Shown here in pieces: positions 1 through 9,557 of a stretch of DNA of 64,000 nucleotides. The DNA is from Bacteroidales bacterium UBA3844 (GTDB taxonomy: Bacteria; Bacteroidota; Bacteroidia; Bacteroidales; Paludibacteraceae). Where the stretch lies: assembly GCA_002392915.1 (NCBI GenBank), contig DGHQ01000054.1:1-64000 (forward strand), in the 5' to 3' direction. The notes beneath the pieces were generated by a model. It made no database searches. It worked only from the letters and a program-made list of their open reading frames with translations, and was not told where the DNA came from. The first letter of the stretch is position 1, and each line of letters opens with the position of its first letter. The position numbers and the translations under genes were made by a program.

Positions 1-97
1 TCGATGCAAACATAGGAACTACGTGAGGGTATGTTTGCCAGATGTGTGGATTTACCAACAATTATGAATTATGAATATTGCATTATGAATTTTATAT

Positions 98-160
98 GTA
101 CTCGCCTTCGGCTCGTACTTGGCAGGGAGGGTTAGGGCGTTCCGCCCTTAACAATTCTCA
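98..160 (-). repeat. Two-hairpin intergenic element, copy A
   Basis: Read on the minus strand this spacer has a first hairpin (152-131: GTTA, bulged A, GGGCG, loop GAA, CGCCCTAAC) and a second hairpin (118-98: GTAC-GA-GCC-GAA-GGC-GA-GTAC), 12 nt apart. The second contains two facing GA dinucleotides, a tandem G-A internal loop. Copies B (38045-38105) and C (52101-52165) have the same architecture with different but still complementary stems. The remainder of 1-97 is AT-rich with repeated ATTATGAAT words and shows no gene. Confidence 0.75.
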
Positions 161-206
161 ATTACAATGACCAATTAATCAATCATAAGATAAGGTCTGG
201 AATATA

Positions 207-234
207 ACAGATAAAGACGGGGTACACCCCGTCT
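207..234 (-). terminator. Rho-independent terminator of ygiQ
   Basis: Perfect inverted repeat AGACGGGGT / ACCCCGTCT (215-234) with a 2-nt spacer, just past the ygiQ stop. On the minus strand it is followed by a short T-rich stretch. Confidence 0.7.
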
Positions 235-244
235 CTACATACGA

Positions 245-2071
245 TTATACAAACAATTTCTTTATGATATCTGGTCTTCCAAGGCTTTTCAGATCACGGA
301 TAATCTCCTGTTTATACTCTTTCTTATACCAGAAAAAGAATTTACGTTGGTCTTCCTTGTCTTTCTTTGTGCGCGGTGTATACACTTTCTCCAATGTATA
401 TGGATTGATGCCTGTGTAATACATCTCCGTGGCAAAGGTCATAGGTGTCGGTGTGAAATCCTGCACTTGCTCCAGATTGAATCCCATTGCTTTCGTGCGA
501 GCGGCAAGCATCGCCATGTCGACGCGATGGCATCCGGGATGTGAACTGATGAAATACGGTATTATCTGCTGGCGTAGACCTGCCTTGCCACAAATTCTAT
601 CAAACTCTTTCTTGAATTTCTCAAACTGCGAAAAACTTGGTTTGCGGATCAAACATAGCACTCCGTCTTCGGTATGCTCTGGAGCCACCTTCAATCGTCC
701 GCTCACATGATTGGTGATCAATTCCTCCGCGTATGCCTGATGACTTGCGTTTGCCTTCGGATCCTTGTCTTCATGCAAAATCAAATCGTATCTGACACCG
801 CTACCAATGAACGACTTCTTTATCTTCTTCAGTTTGTCCACCTCTTTATAAAGCGCGATAAGCGACGAATGGTCCGTGTTCATATTCGGACACACTTTCG
901 GGAAGGCACAGCTTGGGCGTTTGCACTTTTTGCACAATTCCTGATTTCGTCCACGCATCTCGTACATATTTGCGCTCGGACCTCCAAGATCCGACAGATA
1001 GCCCTTGAATTCAGGATGCTCACACACCTCCTTCACCTCCCTCATTATACTCTCCTTGCTTCGTGAAGTGATATGTTTGCCCTGATGCGCACTGATCGCG
1101 CAGAATGAGCAACCACCAAAACATCCTCTGTGAATATTGATACTGAACTTGATCATATCGTAGGCTGGGATTCGTTTGCCCTTATATTTAGGATGTGGAA
1201 GACGTGTGTATGGCAGATCAAACGAAGCGTCCAAATCCTTCGACTCCATCACAGGGAAAGGAGGATTAACAACCGTAACATGGTTTTTATCAACACGTTG
1301 GATAAGACGACGTGCCTCCATCTTATTACTTTCCTCCTCTATCACACGGAAATTCTTCGCCTGCTTCATCTTGTCTTTGCAGCACTCAAGATGAGGAAAA
1401 AGCTCAAATGTCTCACCGTCGTATTCAGGAATCTTATTTCCTTCAATTAAATATGAAGTCTGTGGCACATCATGCATATCAAAAATGCTTTCTCCTCTCT
1501 TGCACCTGTTGGCAATCTCTTTAAGTGGCAATTCTCCCATTCCATAAATAAGAAGATCAGCCCCGCACGTGGCAAGAATAGTCGGCATCAAGGTGTCGTC
1601 CCAATAATCATAATGGGTAAGACGACGGAGACTAGCCTCCAATCCTCCAATCACAACCGGAACATCAGGATAAAGTTCTTTCAATATTTTCGTGTAGACG
1701 GTGGTGCAACGATCCGGACGAAAACCTGCCTTTCCATCGGGAGAATAGGCGTCGTCACTACGTTTTCTCAACCCAGCGGTGTAATGGTTCACCATTGAAT
1801 CCATACAGCCAGATGTGACCGCAAAAAACATTCGTGGTTTACCAAATTTCTTGAAATCACGGTAATCACCATGCCAATCAGGTTGCGGCACAAGAGCCAC
1901 TCGCAATCCGTACGACTCCAAACATCTGCCGACCACAGCACCCGCAAACGAAGGGTGGTCGACATACGCGTCGCCAGAAAACAAGACTACATCCACGTAA
2001 TCCCATCCTCTCAAATCTGTCTCTTTTTTAGTAGTAGGCAGAAAATCTGTAAGTCTGTACTCTTTTGGCAT
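245..2071 (-). CDS. ygiQ: YgiQ family radical SAM protein
   Basis: The 608-residue protein is a full-length member of the YgiQ (UPF0313) radical SAM family, whose biochemical function is not established. An N-terminal B12-binding-like region (about 1-200, with PVVIGGLEASLRR near 138-150) precedes the radical SAM core. The 4Fe-4S ligands lie in CFGGCSFC at Cys317, Cys321 and Cys324, the family's CxxxCxxC. A second cysteine group (ELCKKCKRPSC) follows and is typical of this family. The start is an ATG at 2071, and a terminator hairpin follows the stop. It is 109 bp downstream of priA on the same strand; the spacer holds two 14-bp direct repeats. Confidence 0.93.
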   Translation of the reverse strand: MPKEYRLTDFLPTTKKETDLRGWDYVDVVLFSGDAYVDHPSFAGAVVGRCLESYGLRVALVPQPDWHGDYRDFKKFGKPRMFFAVTSGCMDSMVNHYTAGLRKRSDDAYSPDGKAGFRPDRCTTVYTKILKELYPDVPVVIGGLEASLRRLTHYDYWDDTLMPTILATCGADLLIYGMGELPLKEIANRCKRGESIFDMHDVPQTSYLIEGNKIPEYDGETFELFPHLECCKDKMKQAKNFRVIEEESNKMEARRLIQRVDKNHVTVVNPPFPVMESKDLDASFDLPYTRLPHPKYKGKRIPAYDMIKFSINIHRGCFGGCSFCAISAHQGKHITSRSKESIMREVKEVCEHPEFKGYLSDLGGPSANMYEMRGRNQELCKKCKRPSCAFPKVCPNMNTDHSSLIALYKEVDKLKKIKKSFIGSGVRYDLILHEDKDPKANASHQAYAEELITNHVSGRLKVAPEHTEDGVLCLIRKPSFSQFEKFKKEFDRICGKAGLRQQIIPYFISSHPGCHRVDMAMLAARTKAMGFNLEQVQDFTPTPMTFATEMYYTGINPYTLEKVYTPRTKKDKEDQRKFFFWYKKEYKQEIIRDLKSLGRPDIIKKLFV

Positions 2072-2085
2072 AATATATTATTTTG

Positions 2086-2161
2086 GTTGATGATTGATGG
2101 TTGATGATTGATGGTTGATGATTCAAACCCAAATCTCTATTCTCTCATCTCTATTCTCTCA
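2086..2161. repeat. Two adjacent 14-bp tandem repeats between priA and ygiQ
   Basis: GTTGATGATTGATG occurs at 2086-2099 and 2100-2113 with a partial third copy to 2123. After 10 bp, TCTCTATTCTCTCA occurs at 2134-2147 and 2148-2161. The two units are unrelated but have the same length. No function is evident. Confidence 0.8.
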
Positions 2162-2180
2162 TCTCTTAATTATCTCATAT

Positions 2181-4640
2181 TTACATCGGATCGACATCAA
2201 TCTGCACAAACACACTCTTGTGATGAAGCAGAATATTGTCGACACACTGTTTCATAATCATTTTTGACGGTGAGACGTTGGTGTTGACATCAAGTTTCAC
2301 CATTATCTTACGTATATGCAACGCCTGGATCCTTGTAACTACGGGAAGATCCGGACCATATACAAACTGTCCGAAATGGGAACGCAACACCGCCGCCAAC
2401 TCATACGCCGCCGCCTCTGTTTTATCCACATCCTTACCCTTTACCATAAGGTTTATCAGGCGATAGAATGGCGGATAACGGAATGCTGTACGCTCATTCA
2501 GCTGTGAGAGATACATACTCCTGTAGGAATTCTTACACACCTGATCCACAACCGGATGCTTCACATCACTCGTCTGCAACACCACCAAGCCTCGTTTGCC
2601 ATGCCGGCCGGCTCGTCCTCCCACTTGTGAAATCAACTGGAAAGCTCGCTCATGCGCACGGAAATCCGGATAATGGAGCATGGAGTCTGCGCTTAAGATT
2701 CCCACTACCCTCACCTTCTCAAAATCCAAACCTTTGGAAATCATCTGCGTGCCGACAAGGATATCAGTCTTGCCACGCTCAAAATCTGAAATTATCGACT
2801 CGTAGTTTTTACGTGATTTGGCGACATCCAAATCAAGGCGAGCCACTTTTGCGGCAGGAAAAATTTTGCTGATCTCCTCTTCTGCCTTCTCTGTGCCAAA
2901 CCCACGGTTGCTGAGTGTGGGATTGCCACACGACGGACAGAATTGCGGAACCGGAATTGTATAGCCACAATAGTGGCATACCAGAGAATTATCTTTGCTA
3001 TGAAGAGTCAGGCTCACATCACAATAGATGCAGCGTGGCACGTAGGCACAACTTCTGCACTCCATGTATGGAGAATATCCACGTCGGTTCTGAAACAAAA
3101 TCACCTGCTCATGATTGGACAACGCGCGACTCATCTCGTCGATCAACTTCTGGCTGAACAATCCCGTCATCTTCTTCTGCAGACGCTCCGTCTTCACATC
3201 AACCACATTGATCTCAGGCAATTGGATATCCGCATAACGAGTCAAAAGCTCCACAAAACCATATTTCTTTGTCTGTGTGGCAAGATAATAGCTTTCTATC
3301 GACGGAGTGGCAGAGCCGAGCAAAACCTTTGCATTATGAATTTTAGCAAGCACTATTGCCGCATTACGGGCATGATAGCGAGGCGCAGGATCATATTGTT
3401 TGTAGGTGTTTTCATGCTCTTCATCCACAATCACGACTCCAAGATTACGGAATGGAAGGAAGATAGACGAGCGGACACCGAGAATCACTTTGTACTCCTT
3501 TTCTGGCGAGAGCATATTCTGCCACACCTCAACTCTCTCATTATCTGAGAATTTGGAGTGATAGATACCAAGTTGTTCGCCAAACACACGACGAAGACGA
3601 GTCGTCAGCTGAGTGGTGAGAGCAATCTCAGGAAGCAGGAACAACGCCTGTTTGCCGCTTGCAATGGCTTCATCAATAAGTTTGATATAAATCTCCGTTT
3701 TTCCGCAAGAGGTGACTCCATGCAAAAGCACAACATCTTTCTGCTGGAAATTGGAAATAATCTCATCGTAGGCTTTATTCTGGGCATCGGTAAGTGGATA
3801 GCGATCCACCACATTAGCAAATTTACTATTGTCGATCCTGCCGATCTCCTTGTCGTAAAGGCGGAAAATATCCTTTTTTATCAATCCCTGTAAGACGGCG
3901 GGCGACGCGTCTGCTTTAGCCAGGAGTTCCTTTTTAGTCACCTCCTTCTGCTCTCCTTTCACATAAAAACTCGACATTGACAGGAATTTAAGCAGAAGTT
4001 CAAGCTGTTTTGGCGAACGTTCCAGTTCAGCCGCAGCCTTATTCATTGCGTCAGTATCAAGCAGGCGGTCGGAGACAGTAACGTATGTCTCCATTTTGGG
4101 TTTATAGCCATCCTTCAGCTGTTCATTCAGAGTGATGGCACCCTTGGCAAGAAGCGACTGCATAGTGGGAAGAAGATTCTTCACTTTGACCAACTTGCTA
4201 AGTTCCTCAATACTTGTCTGTTTGGAAGTAGAGAGGTTTTCCATCACTGCCAATTCCGTCTTCTTAAGCGGTTCAATCTCCTCAAAATCCTCATTTGCGG
4301 CGACGAGAGTCTCGCTCTCCATCTTCAAGCCAGACGGCAATGCGGCTTTCATCACCTCGCCAAGACTACATATATAATAGTCTGCAATCCATTTCCAAAG
4401 ATTAAGTTGAGATTGGGTGACGACAGGATTCAGATCCAGCACAGAAATGATTTCCTTGATCTCTATGTCATCGTCGAAATCATCAAATATTTGGGAGACG
4501 ATGCCAGTATAAAGTTTCTTTTTTCCCACAGGCACCACCACCCTGCCACCGACAATCACGTCGGCAGCCAACTCATCAGGCACTGCGTAAGTCAGCACAC
4601 GGTTGAGAGCGAGCGGAAGAATCACACTGACATATTTCAT
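2181..4640 (-). CDS. priA: Primosomal protein N' (replication restart helicase PriA)
   Basis: PriA is the 3'-5' DNA helicase that recognises stalled or D-loop forks and starts reassembly of the primosome. The 819-residue protein has an N-terminal DNA-binding region, Walker A GVTSCGKT (308-315), a DEEH Walker B (VVIVDEEH), and the zinc-binding cysteine cluster peculiar to PriA (CRSCAYVPRCIYC ... CHYCG ... CPSCG). This is followed by the helicase C-terminal half with GTQMISKGLDF and QVGGRAGR. The start is ATG 4640. It lies 133 bp downstream of the sensor kinase gene, probably as its own unit. Confidence 0.97.
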   Translation of the reverse strand: MKYVSVILPLALNRVLTYAVPDELAADVIVGGRVVVPVGKKKLYTGIVSQIFDDFDDDIEIKEIISVLDLNPVVTQSQLNLWKWIADYYICSLGEVMKAALPSGLKMESETLVAANEDFEEIEPLKKTELAVMENLSTSKQTSIEELSKLVKVKNLLPTMQSLLAKGAITLNEQLKDGYKPKMETYVTVSDRLLDTDAMNKAAAELERSPKQLELLLKFLSMSSFYVKGEQKEVTKKELLAKADASPAVLQGLIKKDIFRLYDKEIGRIDNSKFANVVDRYPLTDAQNKAYDEIISNFQQKDVVLLHGVTSCGKTEIYIKLIDEAIASGKQALFLLPEIALTTQLTTRLRRVFGEQLGIYHSKFSDNERVEVWQNMLSPEKEYKVILGVRSSIFLPFRNLGVVIVDEEHENTYKQYDPAPRYHARNAAIVLAKIHNAKVLLGSATPSIESYYLATQTKKYGFVELLTRYADIQLPEINVVDVKTERLQKKMTGLFSQKLIDEMSRALSNHEQVILFQNRRGYSPYMECRSCAYVPRCIYCDVSLTLHSKDNSLVCHYCGYTIPVPQFCPSCGNPTLSNRGFGTEKAEEEISKIFPAAKVARLDLDVAKSRKNYESIISDFERGKTDILVGTQMISKGLDFEKVRVVGILSADSMLHYPDFRAHERAFQLISQVGGRAGRHGKRGLVVLQTSDVKHPVVDQVCKNSYRSMYLSQLNERTAFRYPPFYRLINLMVKGKDVDKTEAAAYELAAVLRSHFGQFVYGPDLPVVTRIQALHIRKIMVKLDVNTNVSPSKMIMKQCVDNILLHHKSVFVQIDVDPM

Positions 4641-4773
4641 CTATGATGGAAATCAATTATTTTTCAAAGATACTGAAAATAATTCATAATTTAGAATGCA
4701 TGATTCATAATGAACTAAGTTCAAATCATACAAAAAGCAGATAATTTAGCATTCCGCTTTAAGCATTTTAAAT

Positions 4774-7700
4774 TTACTTAATAATCGGGAACCTCACAAT
4801 GAATGTTGTTCCGACACCCTCTTCCGTTTCAAATGAGATGTCACCTTTACATGCGGTGACGATACTCTTGGTGATGGCAAGCCCCAGACCCATTCCACTG
4901 TTTTTAGTGGTGAAATTAGGTTCAAACATACGTTTTTGGATATCAGGTTTGACACCAGTACCATTATCCTTCACACGCACCTCCACATTCATATCCGATG
5001 TAGAAAGAGAGACATTGACAAAGCCCATCTGATCTTCTGGAATTGCCTGAATAGCGTTTCGGATAAGGTTGTTGAACACCTGCATCAACTGTTTCTCGTT
5101 TCCAAGGATATATACAGGATGATTTACTGTAATGTCAGACTGCACAATCACACCCTCTGGATTATGCAAGTAGAGAGCGACAGCATTACGCAATCTCACC
5201 ACGATGTCGACACGTTCTGGCTCCACCGCCGTCACCTTAGCAAAATCAGAGAATTCAGTGGCGATACGGGCAAGATTCTCAATCTGTTCGACAAGCAAAT
5301 CCGCAGTATGGTTGAAATACTCCTCAAAATGTTCAGGATCCATCTCCTGTTTACGCTGTGCAGCCTGAATCGACAATTTCATAGGAGTAAGCGGATTCTT
5401 AATCTCATGAGCGATAGATCTTGCCATATCACGCCATGCCGTCTCACGCTCGCTTCGCGCAAGTTTTTCAGCAGACACGACAAGTTCGTCAACCATTGCA
5501 TTATATCTGGAGACTAATTGACCTATCTCATCATTCTTATTTGAATAATAGATTTTTTCATTGGCGTTTGTAAGCTGTAGACGCTGCAGTTTATTACTGA
5601 TTTCATAAATCGGAGCGGAAATTCTCATGTTGATCCACCAAACGACAAAGAACGAGAGTGTGATCACAATCAAGAAAGCGTCGAGCACAAACACAATATA
5701 GTTGAAGACATCCGAATTACGGTTTTTATCCAACACATTGTTCAGCACCTGGACATATCCCACCTGGACATTATTGGCATTATAGAGATAAGCATACTCA
5801 GTGGCATACTTCTTACCCAATATCGACTCTTCTGTTTTCGGATAAAGAGTAAGATTGCATTTTGCGTTAGCATTCATAATACGTGAAGCTCCCTCATTTT
5901 TACGTCGTGCTCCAAGGCCTTTAAGGTCACTACTTGATGCAGAATGTTGGAATCCATTTGAGTCGTAGATGATGATATCTGAGTGGAGCACCATAGAATA
6001 CTCTTGAAGAATATAGTCAAGATTGCCTGACGAAATCATCTCTAGATCAGAATGCGTACCTAGTTTTTCCTGCAAAGCAGACTGCAAAGTCATAATCTTC
6101 GTGTTACTGTTGTACTGCATTTCCTGTTCATACTGACGAAGGAAGAAAGTGAACGACAGCCATGCTGTTGCGATGAAAGCTATTGCAAGAGGAGCCAAAA
6201 GCCACAATAGCATTCTGGAGAATATTGAGTTTCTGATACTCTTGTTTTTCAGATATTTGATAATATAGTATACAACGACCCAAAAAAGGAAAATTCCAAA
6301 TATGGTGGAAACAAGAATCAGATGCATATTGATTGTTATTTCCGGCAAACTACAGACAATATAGCCTCCTTTGCCAAAAGAACGCACATAATGGTGATAA
6401 CCATTAATATTATACGAATATGCATGTTCACCACGACGCAAAGCTGTGCTATGAGGAGGATAATGATAATCTCCCGTCCACATCTGAAGTTCTCCGTTGT
6501 AATATTTTGCCAGAGCAAGATTATTCCATTGAGAAGTGTAACTACTATACTTAAGATTGTTTGTTTCAGACGACAAACGATTATATAGAAGTGACGGATA
6601 AAACTTCACATACATATCTATTCCCTGATAGTGGAATTTAGCCAAATATACCAGAGAGAGAGCAGCGTCAGCATTTAGATAAAAATTATGATTATGTACC
6701 CTTCTACAACTATTTTTAATAAATGAAGGCGGCACCGTAGTATATTTCAGGGAATTACGGTCTCGAAGATGAATGGCAGAACCAGGACGAGACAACTGGA
6801 TATCAAAGTCATACTTTCTCCAATAATCAGTGAAATACTTCTCACGCAGACGAGTTTCTATCTCCAATTGTCGATTCACAGTATCCACAAGATATGCCTT
6901 TAATACCACATCCTGACGGAATTTACTCTCGACATTATCCATCAACTGCTCCAATGTGGAATCATAATTCATCAACGCATTCGACTCAATGCGGCTTGCC
7001 AGATTACTGATCTTAAACTCGTTTCTTGCAGAACTTAGCTTAATCAACAGAGCGACCGCAAAATTCAAAATCAAAAAAGCTAGCAATCCAATAAAAATAT
7101 TTCTGGATTGTATTTTATAGAAAAAGAATATATCTTTCACTAATAGCATAGCTATCATCCATGGGAAAGTATATTTCACCGAATCGTCATCAACAAGAAA
7201 TACAATAAAAAAGAATATTGAAAAATTCACGACTCGAATTACAATCACTGACTTAATGGACAAACGCCTTTGAGTAAGACTCATAAGATGTGCTACAATA
7301 TTGGCATACAGAATAATCCATACAACAAACACAAAGAGAGCCAAACAGGTCTCTTTGGATATATCCTGCACATATGGGACCGCCAAATCGACATTCGATC
7401 TATTATAAATAAAAACTCTTGCCATAGCATAAACAACCACACCAAGCGTAATAATCAGGACATGACCTAAATAGGCAATCAGAAAATGCCATTTATCACC
7501 AGAAAACAAAAGTTCACTTGGTAGCAGTCGTTTAATCACTAGAGAGTAATAAAGAATAATGATTATAGTATAAAGCAAAACCACACCAAGCGGTGTTCCC
7601 GAACTGTCATCAAACAAACTTCCACCAAATATATATGCAGGCTGACGAATTGAGCCACAAAACAAGACAAAAAGCAAAATACATCCTACAATACCCGCAA

Positions 7701-8445
7701 AATATAGTTTGGACAATTTTCCGTCATTATATCTCAAGAAAATAACACGCAACAAGAGATACATGAATATTCCAAATATAATCCAACTGAAAAAACATAT
7801 CCGTTTACACAATTGGTCAGGCACTGAAATTGTGACATTCTGCAAACGGAACAATTCTGCTCCATTGTTGCCATTAACAACAATAGCATCAAGATTCTCC
7901 GTACCTACAAATCTCACATGGTTAGGCAAATTAAATCCTTCGCAAAACTTATCTACCTTCATTTCATGAGGATAATAGAATGTCTTGACCTTTATCAAGG
8001 CTATATAGTGATAATCCCCTGATGATATTTTGGAGCCGACGGTATGATAATTCGCAGCACAATAATAGAATTCTGATTTGTCTGGAATATCAGATAAGGA
8101 ATCCACATTTATTTCGTTGTCTGTCCAATAAATAAGATTATTTCTCCTGTAGACACGACACTCTATACCGTTTTCCTTCGACTGACTGATATAAAATGGA
8201 TTACTCTGAAGTTTTTCAAGGTTTCCTCCCGTCTCCTGCATCATCTTTGTTAGCAGATCCATAGCAATCGTCTGCTTCTTATGAAGTGTCTGATTGAATT
8301 CGGTGAGATCCAAACTTTTCTGACTCCGCATATAACTAAGATAGTCGGACACCAATGCTATTGTCGCAGTCAAAACGAGGACGGCAAGAACTACATATAT
8401 ATTGGAAACCAGTTTTTTTATGACTTCAATAAAATCTTTTCTCAT
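4774..8445 (-). CDS. Large multi-pass membrane sensor histidine kinase
   Basis: A 1223-residue histidine kinase, far longer than usual. The N-terminal segment (about 20-40) is a membrane anchor followed by an extracytoplasmic stretch, then a block of about eight hydrophobic segments (roughly 215-470). A second extracytoplasmic region and further membrane segments (about 690-760 and 910-940) lead into a HAMP-like linker. The kinase core is complete: H-box IAHEIKNPLTPMKLSIQ (His near 1013), N-box NNLIRNAIQ, G1 DNGTG, F-box FEPNFTTK and G2 GMGLGLAI. The HEIKNPLTPMK form resembles NtrY-type kinases. The longest frame begins at GTG 8451; ATG 8445 is preferred, 2 nt after the rlmH stop. No response regulator is adjacent; the nearest is PorX, 7 kb away. 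The signal is unknown. Confidence 0.9.
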   Translation of the reverse strand: MRKDFIEVIKKLVSNIYVVLAVLVLTATIALVSDYLSYMRSQKSLDLTEFNQTLHKKQTIAMDLLTKMMQETGGNLEKLQSNPFYISQSKENGIECRVYRRNNLIYWTDNEINVDSLSDIPDKSEFYYCAANYHTVGSKISSGDYHYIALIKVKTFYYPHEMKVDKFCEGFNLPNHVRFVGTENLDAIVVNGNNGAELFRLQNVTISVPDQLCKRICFFSWIIFGIFMYLLLRVIFLRYNDGKLSKLYFAGIVGCILLFVLFCGSIRQPAYIFGGSLFDDSSGTPLGVVLLYTIIIILYYSLVIKRLLPSELLFSGDKWHFLIAYLGHVLIITLGVVVYAMARVFIYNRSNVDLAVPYVQDISKETCLALFVFVVWIILYANIVAHLMSLTQRRLSIKSVIVIRVVNFSIFFFIVFLVDDDSVKYTFPWMIAMLLVKDIFFFYKIQSRNIFIGLLAFLILNFAVALLIKLSSARNEFKISNLASRIESNALMNYDSTLEQLMDNVESKFRQDVVLKAYLVDTVNRQLEIETRLREKYFTDYWRKYDFDIQLSRPGSAIHLRDRNSLKYTTVPPSFIKNSCRRVHNHNFYLNADAALSLVYLAKFHYQGIDMYVKFYPSLLYNRLSSETNNLKYSSYTSQWNNLALAKYYNGELQMWTGDYHYPPHSTALRRGEHAYSYNINGYHHYVRSFGKGGYIVCSLPEITINMHLILVSTIFGIFLFWVVVYYIIKYLKNKSIRNSIFSRMLLWLLAPLAIAFIATAWLSFTFFLRQYEQEMQYNSNTKIMTLQSALQEKLGTHSDLEMISSGNLDYILQEYSMVLHSDIIIYDSNGFQHSASSSDLKGLGARRKNEGASRIMNANAKCNLTLYPKTEESILGKKYATEYAYLYNANNVQVGYVQVLNNVLDKNRNSDVFNYIVFVLDAFLIVITLSFFVVWWINMRISAPIYEISNKLQRLQLTNANEKIYYSNKNDEIGQLVSRYNAMVDELVVSAEKLARSERETAWRDMARSIAHEIKNPLTPMKLSIQAAQRKQEMDPEHFEEYFNHTADLLVEQIENLARIATEFSDFAKVTAVEPERVDIVVRLRNAVALYLHNPEGVIVQSDITVNHPVYILGNEKQLMQVFNNLIRNAIQAIPEDQMGFVNVSLSTSDMNVEVRVKDNGTGVKPDIQKRMFEPNFTTKNSGMGLGLAITKSIVTACKGDISFETEEGVGTTFIVRFPIIK

Positions 8446-8447
8446 AA

Positions 8448-8921
8448 TCACTCATGATGATACGGTTCTCCTTTCAATATCGTAAAAGCTCGATAAATCT
8501 GCTCCACAAAAATAAGTCTTATCATCTGGTGCGAAAAGGTCATTTTTGAAAGCGACACTTTTCCATTCGCACGTTTGTAGACATTAGGAGAAAAACCATA
8601 AGGACCGCCAATTAGGAAAACCAGACGTTTTCCTCCGGCATTCATTTTTTTCTGTAAATACTCTGAAAATCCGACAGATGTGAATTCTGTGCCATGCTCA
8701 TCAAGAAGAATCAACTCATCATTGGCTGAGACTACCTGCATAATAAGCTCCTCCTCTTTCTGCTTCTGCTGCTCTTCACTTAAATTCTTCGTGTTTTTCA
8801 GTTCTGGAATCTCAATGAATGAAAATTGAGCATAGTGTGACAATCTATTAACATACTCCTTAATAGACGCAATAAAATTCTTATCAACGGTTTTGCCAAC
8901 TGCTACGAGATCAATTTTCAT
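8448..8921 (-). CDS. rlmH: 23S rRNA (pseudouridine1915-N3)-methyltransferase
   Basis: RlmH is a small SPOUT methyltransferase that methylates N3 of pseudouridine 1915 in helix 69 of 23S rRNA. The 157 residues match the family's usual length. The SAM-binding trefoil-knot signatures are present: LIGGPYGFSP around 103-112, then SLSKMTFSHQMIRLIFVEQI and the terminal GEPYHHE. The start is ATG 8921. The stop is followed 2 nt later by the sensor kinase start, so the two are probably cotranscribed. Confidence 0.96.
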   Translation of the reverse strand: MKIDLVAVGKTVDKNFIASIKEYVNRLSHYAQFSFIEIPELKNTKNLSEEQQKQKEEELIMQVVSANDELILLDEHGTEFTSVGFSEYLQKKMNAGGKRLVFLIGGPYGFSPNVYKRANGKVSLSKMTFSHQMIRLIFVEQIYRAFTILKGEPYHHE

Positions 8922-9020
8922 ACTAATTCATCATCTATTTATAGTAAGACGCAATTCTTCGCGTCTCAACCGGATTCTCTTTATTTACAATCTCGGCAAA
9001 GTTAACTAATTGTAATTAAA

Positions 9021-9557
9021 TCAACAAAGTTTAATTCGCTTAAATAGTTCCCACATCACAATACCTGCTGTGACAGACACATTCAATGAGTGTTTTGTGC
9101 CAAACTGTGGTATTTCAATCACTCCGTCACTTTCATCGACCACATCCTGACGGACCCCTTTGACTTCATTTCCCATCACAATGGCAAATCCTTGTTTTAC
9201 ATCAGGCAAAGACAAATTGTTGAGCATCTCACTCCTTTCCACCTGCTCGATTGAATAGACATGGTATCCCTGCTTCTTCAATTGCTTAACTGCATCCAAT
9301 GTGTCTTCGGCATACTCCCAGTCCACAGTCAACTCTGCTCCAAGAGCACTTTTATGAATCTCAGCATTAGGCGGACATGACGTGATTCCGCACAACACAA
9401 TTTTCTCCACAATGAACGCATCAGCAGTACGGAACACAGCACCTACATTATGCATGCTCCTCACATTGTCAAGCACCACCACCAAAGGAATCTTCTTTGT
9501 TTGCTTAAACTCCTCAGGGGTAATTCTATTAAGATCTTCTATTGTCAGCTTTTTCAT
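9021..9557 (-). CDS. SpoU/TrmH-family RNA 2'-O-methyltransferase
   Basis: A 178-residue SPOUT-class methyltransferase, probably acting on tRNA or rRNA ribose. The three SpoU motifs are visible: motif 1 LDNVRSMHNVGAVFRTADAF, motif 2 IVMGNEVKGV, and motif 3 SLNVSVTAGIVMWEL. There is no extra RNA-binding domain, so the substrate cannot be assigned. The ATG at 9557 overlaps the stop of the upstream S41 protease gene by 4 nt (ATGA), indicating translational coupling with an envelope module it is not functionally related to. Confidence 0.9.
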   Translation of the reverse strand: MKKLTIEDLNRITPEEFKQTKKIPLVVVLDNVRSMHNVGAVFRTADAFIVEKIVLCGITSCPPNAEIHKSALGAELTVDWEYAEDTLDAVKQLKKQGYHVYSIEQVERSEMLNNLSLPDVKQGFAIVMGNEVKGVRQDVVDESDGVIEIPQFGTKHSLNVSVTAGIVMWELFKRIKLC

